Shown here: positions 12,453 to 24,758 of the stretch, piece by piece
Layout of the letters: the number at the start of each line of letters is the position of its first letter
How positions within the stretch are numbered: position 1 is the first letter of the stretch
From: Hevea brasiliensis
Taxonomy: Eukaryota; Streptophyta; Magnoliopsida; Malpighiales; Euphorbiaceae
DNA: 64,000 bases
Assembly: GCF_030052815.1 (NCBI RefSeq)
Contig: NC_079496.1
Coordinates: 41,007,593-41,071,592, forward strand
Reading direction: 5' to 3'
The notes under the pieces: model-generated
Told to the model about the DNA's origin: nothing
The model's input: the letters and a program-made list of their open reading frames with translations, nothing else
Databases searched by the model: none
Position numbers and translations under genes: made by a program

Positions 12453-13433
12453 ATATTTGTTTTCATTTCATTAGTTCCAAGCTCATTTCAACAACCAATT
12501 AGGCATTTAAAATGGAAAAATGACAAGTTAACATACTAACCTCAACTTAAACACCAAATCTTCAATTGTTCTCCTTCTTTCTTCTTTCTTTCTTGTTCTT
12601 AAGTTGAGATTGCAAGCTTTAGTAAGGTTTTTAGGAGAGTTATGAAGATTAAGTGGAGAAAATTAAGCTTAAGTGTAAGCTTAAATGGATGACCATTCAT
12701 GGAGGAAGTTGGGAGAAATGGGGCGGTACAAAGGAAGAAGAAAATGAGGTTTTTAATTTTTTTTTCTTTTCTTTTCTTTTATCTTTATCTTATGGAAGAC
12801 CATAAAAAAAAATCAAATTAATTAATTTATTAATTAACACTTATGGCATCATGCATCATGTCATGCATGATGTCATCACCTTTTTACTTTTTGATTTTCC
12901 TCTCTTTTTTTTTAATTTTTTTCTATTAGTTCTTTAATTTAATTCTCGACTCGGAAATTTTTTTTTTCTCCGATTTTATTTGACAGTTAGGTCAGGAGTC
13001 ACCTCTTGGGGTCAATTGACCAAATCACCCCTCGCCTGTTCATCCCAATTTGCAAATAATTCCATATTTCTTCCGGCTCCCTAACCTAATTATTTGATTG
13101 ACTTAACAGTTTTTTTTCGTGATTTTCTCTTTTCCACTGTGTTCATAATAGTCTTAAGGACCGCAACGTCACATTTTACAGTTCGAAATTTGAGGTTAAA
13201 ATGACTTCGCAGCCGTTCCCGAGGAGGTCACCCATCGAAGTGACTCTCGGCTCGTTTAACTTCTTATGTTCTGTTTTTCTTATTTATACTTAACTAATTG
13301 AACATTACTAATTATTTGTGTTTATGGCTTCTCAAGTTGTCTTTAGTATGGTTCTAATCTCCTTAATTGTCCGGATCGACACCGGTCACCGGAACAGTGA
13401 AATCTACCAGGCTATACAAACGGGGGTGTTACA

Positions 13434-13447
13434 ATTCTCCCCCCCTT
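13434..13447 (-). promoter_or_regulatory. RE2 polypurine tract
   Basis: On the minus strand the tract reads AAGGGGGGGAGAAT directly before the 3' LTR. Confidence 0.85.
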
Positions 13448-13481
13448 AAAATAAATTTCGTCTCGAAATTTTTACTTGGTA

Positions 13482-16400
13482 TCAATCTCTGAACAGCTGT
13501 GGGTGTTGTCTCCTCATGTCCTCCTCTCGTTCCCAAGTAGCCTCCTGGCCCGAATGATGGTTCCACAGCACTTTTACCAACGGTATCTGCTTGTTCCGTA
13601 GCTGCTTCACCTCATAAGCCAGAATCTTTATGGGTTCTTCTTCATATGTGAGGTTTGGATTCACTTTAATTTCTTGTACTGGTAATACATGAGATGGGTC
13701 TGATCGATACCTCCTCAACATAGACACATGGAAGACGTTATGTATCTTCTCCAACTCTGGAGGTAGTGCCAAACGATAAGCCAAAGGACCCACTCTTTCC
13801 AATACCTCATATGGCCGGATAAAACGAGGACTTAGTTTCCCCTTCCTACCGAATCTCATAATCCTCTTCCAAGGAGAAACCTTGAGGAAAACTTTCTCAC
13901 CCACTGCATACTCAATATCCCTTCTTTTCAAATCAATATAGGACTTCTGACAGCCTGATGCAGCTTTAAGTCGATCTCTGATCACCCTAATTTTCTCTTC
14001 AGTATGTTGAACAATTTCGAGTCCAATCATTTTTCTTTCACCCACGTCATCCCAACACAACTGGGTTCTACATTTCCTGCCATGCAAAGCTTTGTATGGA
14101 GGCATCCCAATGCTTGATTGGTAGCTGTTATTGTAAGCAAACTCAATCAAAGGCAAGTGTGTATCCCAACTACCCTCAAACTCAATCACACAAGCCCGTA
14201 GCATGTCCTCCAAGATCTGAATTACCCTCTCAGACTAGCCATCTGTCTGTGGGTGGAATGCAGTACTGAAGTTCAATCTAGTTCCTAGGGCTCTTTGAAG
14301 ACTACCCCAGAATCTAGAAATGAACCTAGGATCTCTATCTGATACAATGGATACTGGCACACTATGAAGTCTCACAATCTCATCAATGTACAACCTGGCC
14401 AATCTGTCTAGACTGTAGTCCATTCGGACTGGCAGAAAATGAGCAGACTTAGTTAGTCTATCGATAATGACCCATACTGCATCATGACTCTTCTGTGTCC
14501 TCGGAAGTCCCATTACAAAATCCATAGTTATTCTTTCCCATTTCCATTCTGGCACTGACAGTGGATGTAATAACCCAGTTGGTACTTGATGTTCTGCCTT
14601 TACTTGCTGACAAGTTAGGCATTTGGATACAAACTCTGCCACATCTCTTTTTAAACCCATCCACCTGTAATGCTCCTTTAGCCCTCTGTACATTTTTGTA
14701 CCACCAGGGTGCATAGCAAAAGGAGACTCATGTGCTTCCTTCAAAATGATCTGCCTCAAATCAACATCATTAGGAACACATATTCTACCCTGGTGTAGCA
14801 ATAGACCATCATCTCTGATTGAGAACTCTAGTTTCTTACCCTACCGAACTTCTTCCAACAGCTTCTGATATTTTTCATCATTCTGAGTAGCCATTCTGAT
14901 CTGATCAATTAACACTGGCTGTACATGCCATGCAACTGCTGTCTGCCCCTTATCATTAATTTCTAAGCTGGCATGCAGTGACCTTAACTCATGCACCAAA
15001 GACAAGGGAGTAACTTATAGACTTGCCATAGTCTTGCGACTTAGGGCATCAGCCACAACATTAGCTTTCCCTGGCTGATAGTCTATCAGACAATCATAGT
15101 CTTTTATCAATTCTAACCATCTCCTCTGTCTCAAATTCAACTCTTTCTAAGTGCCCAAATACTTCAAACTCTTATGATCTGTGTAGATATAGCACTTCTC
15201 CCCATACAAATAATGTCTCCAGATCTTAAGAGCAAACACAATAGCTGCAAGCTCCAAATCATATGTTGGATAATTTCTCTCATGCGGTTTTAGTTGGCGT
15301 GATGCATAGGCAATAACATTTCGATCTTGCATCAACACACAACCTAACCCATTGTGAGAAGCATCGCTGTAAACTGTATATTCTTTACCTGGTGTAGGTA
15401 AAGTCAAGACTGGAGCCTCTGTCAAACATCTTTTCAATTCATCAAAACTTTGTTGGCATTTGTCCGTCCACTGAAATTTCACATCTTTTCTAAGCAGCTT
15501 GGTCAATGGAGATGCCAACATGGAGAATCCCTTCACAAATCGACAGTAGTATCCAGTTAACCCTAGAAAACTGCGAATCTCTATGACATTTCTGGGTGGC
15601 TTCCAATTAAGGACCGCTTCAATCTTGCTAGGATCTACCTTAATACCCTCTGCTGATACTATGTGCCCCAAAAAGGATATCTCTTTCAGCCAAAATTCAC
15701 ATTTCAACAATTTGGCATATAGCTGTTTCTCCCTCAAAGTTTGCAGTACAATCCGCAGATGTCTATCATGCTCTTCTGCATTCCTCGAATAGACCAATAT
15801 ATCGTCAATAAATACCACAACAAACTGATCGAGGTATGGCCTGAAGATAGTGTTCATCAGATCCATAAAAGCAGCCGGAGCATTAGTTAACCCGAATGGC
15901 ATGACCAAGAACTCATAATGGCCATAGCGGGTTCTGAAGGCAGTTTTAGGAATACTCTGCTCTTGTACTTTCAGCTGATAATAACCTGATCTCAGGTCAA
16001 TTTTGGAGAACACAGCTACACCCCTCAACTGATCAAACAAGTCATCAATACGGGGCAATGGGTATCTGTTCTTTATTGTCACCTTATTCAACTGCCGATA
16101 GTCAATGCATAACTGGAGAGTGCCATCCTTCTTCTTTACAAACAACACCGGCGCTCCCCAAGGTGACACACTAGGGCGAATGAAGCCCTTGTCAAGCAAT
16201 TCTTGTAACTGTACTTTCAATTCTTTTAGTTCTGTTGGTGCCATTCTGTATGGTGTTATGGAGATTGGGTCCACACCAAGCATAACATCAATTTCAAAAT
16301 GCACTTTTCTTTTTGGAGGTAATCCTGGCAATTCATCAGGAAACACATCCGGAAAGTCACACACAATAGGAATGTCCCTCAGTGCTGGACTCCCCACTTG

Positions 16401-17049
16401 GGTGTCTATCACATGTGCCAAGTACACCTCACACCCTTTTCTAATCATTTTCCTGGCCACTGCAGCTGAAATGATGTTTAAAGGTAATAACTGTCTCTCT
16501 CCATGTATTACTACATCACCATACTGAGGAAGACCAAAAGTGACTGTCTTTAGTCTACATTTAATCATGGCGTGATGCCTGGCTAACCAATCCATGCCCA
16601 AGATAATGTCATAATCTCTGAAGGGCATTTCAATTAAATCAAACAAAAAGGTGTGTCCTTGGATAACCAAAGGACAGTCCCTATATAGCCTATTTACCTT
16701 GACCTCCTGGCCTAATGGACTAGTTACTAGCACATCATAGTCCATTGGTACACACTGAATAGCAGTAGAACACATCACACTAGCACTAACATACGAATGT
16801 GTGGAGCCAGGATCAAATAACACATGCACATCTTGGTCAAGGATGGAAAAATTACCAGCTACAACATCTGATGTTTCAGCCTCCTCCCTCTGACGCATGG
16901 TATACACTCTGACTGGTGCACCACTGGGTGCTGGCTGGTTAACAGTGCTTTGACTTCCAGGAGTGTTACCAGGACCCCTACCTCTGCCTCTACCTCTAGC
17001 AGCTGACTGTGACCCTCTAGGTGCAGAGACTTGGGCTGATCCTTCGGAT
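13482..17049 (-). pseudogene. RE2 pol: protease, RT, RNase H, integrase, chromodomain-like tail
   Basis: One minus-strand frame carries the domains in order. The protease has FDPGSTHSY near 16800-16825. The reverse transcriptase has [10 protein letters not shown] near 16085-16115 and the catalytic FIDD near 15801-15812. The RNase H has YSDASHNG near 15350-15375 and TDHKSL near 15165. The integrase has an H-H/C-C zinc motif about 14590-14730, MDF with the first Asp near 14520, SDRDPRF near 14325, and the catalytic Glu in SERV near 14230. A GPY/F-type module near 13810 and the chromodomain-like VKVLWNHH...EEATWE-type tail near 13530-13580 follow. Catalytic residues look intact. In-frame stops lie at 15147-15149, near 15015, near 14841 and at 14235-14237, mostly where RE3 has Gln. 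There is no intron at the site used in RE1 and RE5. Confidence 0.93.
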
Positions 17050-18123
17050 GTAGCAAAAGATCTAGACCGGCACGGACTAGTACAATCTTTAGCAAAGTGT
17101 TCGCTTCCTCCATAGTTAAAACATTCTCCGGTGGCCTTGAAGCAAACCCCACTATGAGTTTTACCATAAGTTTCACACTGCCGGACTGATAGAACTCCTC
17201 GAGAAGCTTGTTGGGTCGCCTGACCAGACCGGGGTGGTCTTTGGCTAGAAAATCTGCCTCTGCCGAATCTATGGGAGCTGGATCCCCCAAACTGTTTCCT
17301 CTTGCCAGAACCACTTTCAGATGCTTGTCCAGTAGTCTTTTCAGCCTTCTCTTTCTCTTGTGAACCCTTCTTCACTGCCCCTTCAGATTTTATCCTCTCT
17401 AGTTCCAAGGCCTGTGAGATCAATTCAGCAAAATTCTGATGTCGAAAACCCACGACTTGCATTCTCAAATTCGGCCTTAATCCGGACTCAAACCTCTTGC
17501 ATCTGTCTCTGGGGGTGGAGACTAAGCTTCCAGCATAGTGGCTTAGCCTTGAGAAGTCTCTCTCATATTCTGCTATGGTTCTGTCCCCTTGTTTCAAACT
17601 CAAGAATTCTTGCAATTTCTTATCTACATATGCATCAGGAACCCATTTCTGCCTGAATTCCCTCAGAAAGTCTGTCCATGTCAGGTGGCTCAACCAGGCT
17701 GTGAGGGATGGTCTTCCACCATCCATATGCATCCCCTTGTAACAAGGAAACAGAATACTCGAACTTCATCTCTTTCGTACACTGCAGTTTTCTGTAAACT
17801 CGTTCCATTCTTTCTAACCACTGTTCTGCCTCTAGTGGATCCACAGTGCCTTTAAACTCGGTGGCCCCAAATTTCATCAATTTTTCATATTGCCGAGCTG
17901 AGGGCTGTGGTTGTGCTACAGGCACTAGCATCTGAACTTAGGGTGGCACATTACCCGCTATTTGCTGGAAAAACGCAGCCATCTACTGTACAAATTGAGC
18001 AGGAAACTGCGGTGCTAGAGCAGGAGCTGGAGTGGCTGACCCACTCACGTTCTGGAGTCCTGGGGCTTCCTCTTGAACCTCAGCCTCAACAGATTGTTCT
18101 TCGGAATGATCTCCTCCTTCCAT
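17050..18123 (-). pseudogene. RE2 gag (capsid and nucleocapsid)
   Basis: The start is set at ATG 18121-18123 (MEGGDHSEEQ), because RE3 has the matching start MEEGDRS in the same context. The capsid-like region (AEQWLERMERVYRKLQC, then GDAYGWWKT) is followed by [15 protein letters not shown] and [15 protein letters not shown] basic Gly/Arg/Ser-rich region and a zinc knuckle (about 17080-17126) come next. The knuckle reads C-F-N-Y, so its second Cys is Tyr. Stops near 17985 and 17939 and a frameshift near 17690 break the frame. Gag would coat element RNA in cytoplasmic particles, but this copy cannot make a full product. Confidence 0.9.
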
Positions 18124-18290
18124 TTCGTTTTCCCAAATTTTTACTTCCTGAGATCAAACACAAAGAGGTTGACCTCCGTTAGTGCATATTCATGATGTAA
18201 ATACGTCATATGTATTAATTAAAGACACTTGAGCAGTTGTACTTATCAAAGAAATATTCACATGTATAGTCAAAATTTATTGAAAAACCA

Positions 18291-18303
18291 TGCTCTGATA
18301 CCA
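18291..18303 (-). promoter_or_regulatory. RE2 primer-binding site (initiator Met tRNA)
   Basis: On the minus strand it reads TGGTATCAGAGCA, complementary to the 3' end of plant initiator Met tRNA. It lies eight bases inside the 5' LTR boundary at 18312. Confidence 0.92.
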
Positions 18304-18311
18304 CTAAAACA

Positions 18312-21300
18312 TGTCACACCTTACCCCTCCGTAAGGCATAACCTGATCCCATAGAATACTTGATGAACTACTGAACTTCACCTATCAATAATTCATTAAG
18401 TACACTACAAGGGATTTTGAAACCATTTTCTTACATTTTGGAAGTGGTGAGCATTTTGGTAAGAATTAAAAATCATTTATTCAAGATTTAAATACTAATA
18501 AAAATTTTGTCCATTTAAATTTTTCGCAAATTTTATAAAAATTATGACAGAGTTCCGTTTGAAATTGGAGAAAACAATTCTTCAAATACCTAAAAAAACA
18601 CTTCCAAAAGTTTTTCACAACTCCCAACCTTCAATAAATCTCAATCAACTCAATTCAACACACTTCAAATAATTTCACAATACAAATCAAGTTTTATCAT
18701 CTCAAAATATTTAATATCTCCAATCACAAAGCATAAAGTAAGAAATTCATAAGTACAAATATTAATTTACAGAAGGAAATCCAAAAAAAAATATTATTAT
18801 TACAATTTATTTACAACTGCTCAACTTACATTGATACATACAACATTTCTATATTTACATCAAAATCATCTACAAGGGTATAAAATAATACCCGTACAAA
18901 ATGATCGATGTGGTCCACAATTCGATAGCAGCTCACTCTGCTGCTTTCTCCTTGCTCTTATCTGCGACAACAAAATAAGCTATCGCTGAGTATAAAAATA
19001 CTCAGTGGTGCACAATAAAAATTTAAAATGCAATACATAAATCATTCATTGGTGAAACAAAATTTAAATATTTCTCAAATTAACAATGCTCATAATAACA
19101 CAATTTAGTCAAACAATTTCATAAACACGGTGTTGCCAAAGTCATACACAACTTAAGCCATGACACAAAATTTCCGATCAATGCCGTATTGTACACCACG
19201 ACAAAGCAATCTCAACCCCATTAATCGAAATCAATGAGGGAGGTGGCTAGCTAGCTAATGAGTACTCATCCGATCTCAACCTCAACTGGCAAGCCAGAGA
19301 GGGAGGAAAATAAACGATCTCAACCCCATAAATGGAGGAGGAATAATGTGATACTGTCATGCTAAGTGTGAACATAAAATCAATTCAAAACAATTTATTC
19401 AAATAATTTATGAGAAATCTGATCAATTTCCAAAGTTACATTTACGATTATAAAATGGCAACACAGTACATAATTAATCAAAAAAGTCAAATTTTTGAGA
19501 TTAAAATATTTAAACAATTATTATTGTGCACAAATCTGACGTGAGTTGCCTTTAAGCCTTGACTCAGTCTCTTCGAGTTTCCAAGTCTTTTTCAGCTGAA
19601 ACACACAATTTCACAGTGTTTCAGTACCATAACTTAGCATAAATCCAAAAATAAATTTTACTTCATTTTTACCTAGCTTTAATGTAATAATTTCGACGTT
19701 CTCGAAGTTTTTGTGTTTTGGGTTACTATTCACTACACTACTCAAGTCAAATTGTTGACTTTTTAAGGCTTAATAGGTATGGGAACTCCAACTTCACCCA
19801 CATACCACATTTTGGTCATTAAATTTGTGGGTTTAGGTTATTTTCTTAAAGCTTAAATCCTTTTGGCCAAATTGTCAAATTTTCAGTTTTGGTGCTCCAA
19901 GTTGCACTGTTCCATTGGTCAATCTACTGTTGGAATTTGGCAAACCTTTCTTCATAGAAAATGTTCCTTATTGTCTTAAGTTTATTCTCATTTTTGGATC
20001 ACCTCAATTGGAGTTTTGTAGCTCAAGTTATGACCATTTTAACTAGGGCTTCCAGATTGAAAACAACCCAGATTTTCTGGGCAATTCTGGTGCTGGCAGA
20101 TTTGAGTCACCAACTTGGGGTTGCCAAATGGCTTTGTTGCTGGCAGAGTTTGGACTTGTGTTCTTCATGAAAATTTTAGGTCTATATCTCATCTAACCTC
20201 TGGTAAAATTTCAGGTCATTTTGACCTGCCTAGCTCGAGTTATGATCAAATGAACAAACACTGTTCATTTGGTCAGTTTGTACAGTGGCAGACTACTCTT
20301 ATTCAACTTTGGTCAATTGGTTCACTAAGTTTTGGTCACTTTTTGGGCATGGTTCCTAGATGAAAATTGTGTCATTTTATGTCTATTTTCATCCCCAATT
20401 GGTACCATATCAATTGGACTTGTAAAATTTCAGTTTTGGTCCTTCAAAGTTGACTTGGTCATGCTGCCAGCAGCATGACCATTCAACCTCCGAATTTGGC
20501 TTCACTCCCAACAATTCAAACACAACTCATTTGCTCACAATTGACCATTTTTCACTTCACAATAGGTCAAACATGCCATTTACTCATTTCTTGCATTTTT
20601 GGTTCACAAACCCTAAGTCCCCAAACCCTAACTCACTTAATTGTTACAATTAATCACATTTATGCATTTCCATCTTACTACCATACTAATGTAAGTTAAC
20701 TAACACCTTTAATTCATTCTAAACACATCAAACCATACAAAATCATACTCCCCTTCAACAGGCTGAAATTTTAGTTTGGTCCTCCCCCCCCATATTTGTT
20801 TTCATTTCATTAGTTCGAAGCTCATTTCAACAACCAATTAGGCATTTAAAATGGAAAAATGACAAGTTAACATACTAACCTCAACTTAAACACCAAATCT
20901 TCAATTGTTCTCCTTCTTTCTTCTTTCTTTCTTGTTCTTAAGTTGAGATTGCAAACTCTAGTAAGGTTTTTAGGGGAGTTATGAAGATTAAGTGGAGAAA
21001 ATTAAGCTTAAGTGTAAGCTTAAATGGAGGACCATTCATGGAGGAAGTTGGGAGAAATGGGGCGGCACAAAGGAAGAAGAAAATGAGGTTTTTAATTTTT
21101 TTTTTCTTTTCTTTTCTTTTATCTTTATCTTATGGAAGACAAAAAAAAAATCAAATTAATTAATTTATTAATTAACACTTATGGCATCATACATGATGTC
21201 ATGCATGATGTCATCACCTTTTTACTTTTTGATTTTCCTCTCTTTTTTTTTAAAATTTTTTTCTATTAGTTTTTTAATTTAATTCTCGATTCGGAAATTT

Positions 21301-21773
21301 TCTTTTCTCCGATTTTATTTGATAGTTAGGTCAAGAGTTAGCTCTCGGGGTCAATTGACCAAATCGCCCCTCGCCGGTTCATCCCGATTTGCAAATAATT
21401 CCATATTTCTTCCGGCTCCCTGACCTAATTATTTGACTGACTTAATAGTTCTTTTTTCGTGATTTTCTCTTTTCCACTGTGTTCATAATAGTCTTAAGGA
21501 CCGCAGTGTCACATTTTACGATTCAAAATTTGAGGTTAAAATGACTTCGCAGTCGTTCCCGAGGAGGTCACCCATCGCTGTGACTCTCGGCTCGTTTAAC
21601 TTCTTATGTTCTGTTTTTCTTATTTATACTTAACTAATTGAACATTACTAATTATTTGTGTTTATGGCTTCTCAAGTTGTCTTTAGTATGGTTTTAATCT
21701 CCTTAATTGTCCGGATCGACACCGGTCACTGGAATAGTGAAATCTACCAAGCTATGCAAACGGGGGTGTTACA
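18312..21773 (-). repeat. RE2 5' LTR (3.46 kb)
   Basis: It is the partner of 9968-13433 with the same termini. It carries the double stem-loop (18962-19012), a TTGTGCACAA site near 19525 and the GAAACAC hairpin (19596-19624). The right target duplication CTAGG follows at 21774. Confidence 0.95.
18962..19012 (-). promoter_or_regulatory. Double stem-loop module, RE2 5' LTR
   Basis: As in the 3' LTR, except that the second arm reads GTTGTCGC. Pairing is kept through a second G-U pair. Confidence 0.75.
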
Positions 21774-22195
21774 CTAGGAATAAAAGGCGCCGGTCTTGTT
21801 ATCTTCTTCTTTGATCCAAGGGCTCTGGACTTGTCCTTACAAGTAAGATCAACGGTGGAGATTGGGATGTACAGCACTGTCATGACATACTCTGGCACCT
21901 GTCAGTAATATGGGCGATTCTGAGGCGTGCGGTGGAGATTTCGTCTGCAACGCTTTAACTACCTCGGCTCTGATTATGACGACAGTTAGCGGAAGTTGTC
22001 TTATTCTCTTTGTTTTCCGACCTCCCTTCCCTTCCGATGATCCTTTTCCGATCTCTCATGCCGGGCTCCCCTCTTCTGACCTCTCCTACTCCGGTCTTTT
22101 CCTCTATCCTGTCCGGTTCGGTCAAAGTATTTATTCTTTCGATTTTCGAGGCATCCGCTTCATTTTCTGCTCACAGTAAATGCTCAGACTTTCCC

Positions 22196-22205
22196 TATAT
22201 ATATA
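22196..22205 (+). promoter_or_regulatory. Possible TATA box of TAT1
   Basis: TATATATATA preceded by TTTCCC and followed by a CT-rich tract. It lies about 740 bases upstream of the first TAT1 ORF and is the best core-promoter candidate in this element. Confidence 0.4.
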
Positions 22206-22751
22206 CCTTCAACGGGAAACCCCTCCTCATTTGATTTTCTCCTTTTTCCTTCTTACATCTCTTGTTCTAACTGCTCTGGCAATAATCCCAGCCATGATAG
22301 TTGCTTTTGATCTTTTCCTGATTGTCCTCTTTATTCCTCGACTGAAAATTTATGATCCCGGTGATCGGAGAATTATGATAACCTCATTTGATGATAGTGA
22401 GAGAACCGGACTAATTTACCGACCTGAATCGAGGACTTTGATCATGTCGATCTCGAATTGTTCGATCGATATAATCGGCGAACTGATTTCGGGCGAGAAG
22501 ACTGCTAATATTCCCCTTAACATTGGTGACTGCCCCTTGAAGTTCATTTGGCTTCTCACCACATTGGGTGTCCCGACAGCGGCTCAGTTCCGAGCAATAA
22601 CATTGATGACGACCTCTCTCATCCTCATGAGAGTCATAATCCCCCCATCTGAGCTGTACATCTGTCCGATGTCGATGGCTGGTCTAACACATCTTTTGAT
22701 TCAGCCACGAGACTAGGCTTTGACATAGGTCTTTATTAGATGGGATGTACT

Positions 22752-22849
22752 GCCGATCTCTAGAGATCGCCCAAATGATGTAATCCGACACTTAATGTAA
22801 CCCGATCTCTTGAGATTGCCCAAATGATGTAATCCGACTTTTAATGTAA
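22752..22849 (+). repeat. 49-base tandem duplication
   Basis: Two adjacent copies (22752-22800, 22801-22849) share CCGATCTCT, GCCCAAATGATGTAATCCGA and TTAATGTAA, with a few substitutions. Confidence 0.9.
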
Positions 22850-22942
22850 TCCTCTCGTTTTTTCAAGTCCTTCCGACACCGATCACATTCCGGTAAGGGT
22901 TTTGATCCTTCTTTTAGTTTAAATTTCCTCTTTTCTTTGAAA

Positions 22943-23704
22943 ATGAGCGGCATCGAGGGTCAGAGAGCGGCAAGCCCCCTTTCCGTTCAGGTCTCGTGGT
23001 CGTCGGATGAGGTAGAGGTAGTCAGAACAAGCAGGTGATCTGAACCCCCTAGGACCTCCATTCCAGCCCGCGGTCAAGCAGCATCCTCGAGGCAAACACA
23101 TTCTTCAGGGAGAGAAAACCTTCCCATGGATGTGCTACCATCAATCCTTCAAGAAACTGACCTGCAGTCATTTAGCCAAGAGTATAACATTCAGCCCGAT
23201 TCATACGAACTCATTAAGTGTCACAGCGATCTTCGAGTTGATCACTTCTTCGAAGAGAATGATATGATCATGGTATACGAAGAGCAACTAAAAGCCGGGC
23301 TGCGGTTCCCTCTTGACGACTTCTTCAGGGAAGTTTTAAAATTTCACCAAGTGTGCATAGCCCAAGTTCACCCGAACTCATGACGGATCCTAGTGGCCTT
23401 CTGAGGCCTTTGCCGAGCCAAAGGACTGAGTCCAATGGTGAAGGTATTCGCCGAGCTACATAGGCTAACTCGCCGAAAGGACGAGGAGTACTGGTTCTTT
23501 CAAGCGAAGCCACATTGCGGGCTCTTTACCGATCTGCCCACCTCCCTGAAGAATTGGAAAAATCGCTTCTTTATTCTGAGGAGCAAAATTCCGAATAGCT
23601 TTGAAGGTTTCCCACGTAGCTGGCTACACCAGGGTCCCTTACTTCCGAAGCGCATCACCCTGAATAGGGAAGAGGGCCTAATGGTGATGGAACTGAAAGA
23701 TTAG
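22943..23704 (+). pseudogene. TAT1 ORF, N-terminal part (putative gypsy-type transposon domain)
   Basis: One frame runs from ATG 22943 to TAG 23702-23704, interrupted by TGA at 23036-23038, TGA at 23381-23383 and a further stop shortly after (near 23401). Reading across the stops gives a domain I recognise as the plant 'putative gypsy type transposon' family (Pfam PF04195-like): a GLRFPLDDFFREVLKF segment, then an HPNS...RILVAF...GLCR segment, then EYWFFQAKP and a WKNRFF segment. Such ORFs accompany large Ty3/gypsy elements, but their function is not established. The stops make it a pseudogene. The family call is by eye. Confidence 0.7.
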
Positions 23705-23880
23705 GCGGCCAAATAAAAATTCTCTTGTTTATATGTAGTGACAGCCGAACTGCATCATTGGACTATGCAGCTGGTCACCAGCCAAGAATGCGGGCTTCAG
23801 CTCTCTGACCTCGGCTTCGGTACTTTCTATATCTCTGATCTTTGGGCCTTAGCGATCTCACTGACCTTTTCTCTGTACAG
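23705..23880 (+). other. Possible intron between the two TAT1 ORF parts
   Basis: A non-coding gap ends in a pyrimidine-rich CCTTTTCTCTGTACAG, a good plant 3' splice site, just before the second ORF part opens in a different frame. No clear donor was identified, so the 5' end of the intron is uncertain. Confidence 0.4.
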
Positions 23881-23882
23881 GT

Positions 23883-24758
23883 ATGGCAAGCGGCTAGGCT
23901 TCTAAAGAGAGCCGGAAGCAGAAAGGAGAGGTCTCCCAGAAAGTGCGAGAGATGAAGTGGGCTGAGCTGCTTCAGACGCCCAGGCATGATCCTGAGGAAA
24001 TGCAAGGAGGCTCGTCCCAACCCTCGGGACAGCCGATCCCCGACGTAGAAGTGGTTCGGTCTCCTCCTCATCAATAAGAGCCGCTACCACCCCCTCCAGT
24101 TGCTTCGAGTGTGGAAGGGGGTCCTTCCCAACCACCTGCGAGGACCCTTTCCCGTGGTGCCCAAATCCTGATCCACTCGCTGGAGAAGAACCGCACGGTT
24201 CGAGAGAACCCGGGTTTTGCTAAGGTCCTGGGGTCCTCCATCTGCCTTCGAGAGGATCGGGATAGGCTAACCCCGAACAGGCTCAACGATATCCTGACGC
24301 AAACTATGAGCCTGAGCGTGGAGAGTCTGGTGAACCAACATATTATCCAGGAGAAGGCTCACCACTTGAGGCAAGATGTCGAGAAGGTGGGTCAGGAAGC
24401 TGCTTCCCTCCGATCTCAACTTTCGTCTGCCCAAAACTACATATCTGAAATCGAGGGGCGGATGAAATTTTACGAGGATAAGCTGGCCGAGCAGGCTCAT
24501 GTTCTTGAGGAGGTTCGAGCACTCCGAGCTGTTGAAGTCACTCCCCTCACTGAGGAGCATAAAGAAAAAGAAGAAGAGGCAGTGACGAGGGAGGCCGGTG
24601 CTTATGTGAACACTCATGGGGATCTCTTAGCCGAGCGCAGGAAGCGATATCCCAAGGAGGACTTCTCTTGGATGGTGGATCTGGCTCCCCAGGACAAAGG
24701 TGAGGATAGCGAGGAAGAGCCTAAAGGTGAGAGAGGAAGCAAACAAAATGTAGAATAG
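23883..24758 (+). pseudogene. TAT1 ORF, C-terminal part (charged, coiled-coil)
   Basis: The frame opens at ATG 23883. It has an early TAG (23895-23897) and a TAA near 24074, then runs open from 24111 to TAG 24756-24758. The first section is basic (KESRKQKGE) and then Pro-rich. From about 24300 there is a heptad-like coiled coil (for example VEKVGQEAASLRSQLSSAQN and onward to about 24530). The C-terminus is very acidic and ends SKQNVE. This layout is usual for the C-terminal half of plant gypsy-type-transposon proteins. I cannot assign a biochemical role. Confidence 0.65.

Larger units (their letters stand above)
9968..13433 (-). repeat. RE2 3' LTR (3.47 kb)
   Basis: In plus-strand reading it runs from TGTCACACC to GTGTTACA. 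It contains the double stem-loop module (10618-10668), a TTGTGCACAA site near 11180, the GAAACAC hairpin (11252-11280) and a 15-base C run (12438-12452). The C run is only 8 bases in the partner LTR. No gene-like open frame is supported. Confidence 0.95.
9968..21773 (-). mobile_element. RE2: near-complete Ty3/gypsy chromovirus (Tekay/Del-like)
   Basis: An 11.8 kb element on the minus strand, flanked by CTAGG (9963-9967, 21774-21778). In element order it has a 5' LTR (18312-21773), a Met-tRNA primer site, gag-protease-RT-RNase H-integrase-chromodomain in essentially one frame (18123 to 13482), a polypurine tract and a 3' LTR (9968-13433). The internal length is 4878 bases. The two LTRs differ by scattered substitutions and small indels, so it is neither brand new nor ancient. 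Stops and one gag frameshift make it defective. Confidence 0.96.
21774..22942 (+). mobile_element. TAT1 continued: LTR/leader region
   Basis: TAT1 resumes after the duplicated CTAGG. The stretch is GC-richer than its surroundings and contains a TATA-like run (22196-22205) and a 49-base tandem duplication (22752-22849). Open frames here (for example 22180-22716) are hydrophobic, have no motif I recognise and overlap the promoter-like region, so I treat them as non-coding. The LTR probably ends between about 22850 and 22940, but no clear CA end plus primer site was found. Confidence 0.55.

Noticed and set aside
15583..16527. Plus-strand open frames opposite RE2 pol (and similar ones opposite RE3 and RE5)
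   Set aside because: They are the reverse strand of conserved RT coding sequence and have no motifs of their own.
18291..18303. Met tRNA-like sequence at the LTR edges (also 42688, 47712, 60101)
   Set aside because: Only the 12-13 base 3' complement is present, with no cloverleaf. These are primer-binding sites, not tRNA genes.
22180..22716. 178-codon hydrophobic open frame
   Set aside because: It overlaps the promoter-like part of the TAT1 LTR, has no recognisable motif, and starts within the TATA-proximal sequence. Composition alone explains it.
23325..24286. Minus-strand open frames over the TAT1 ORF
   Set aside because: They are shadows of the GC-richer plus-strand coding sequence. The plus strand shows the coherent domain order.
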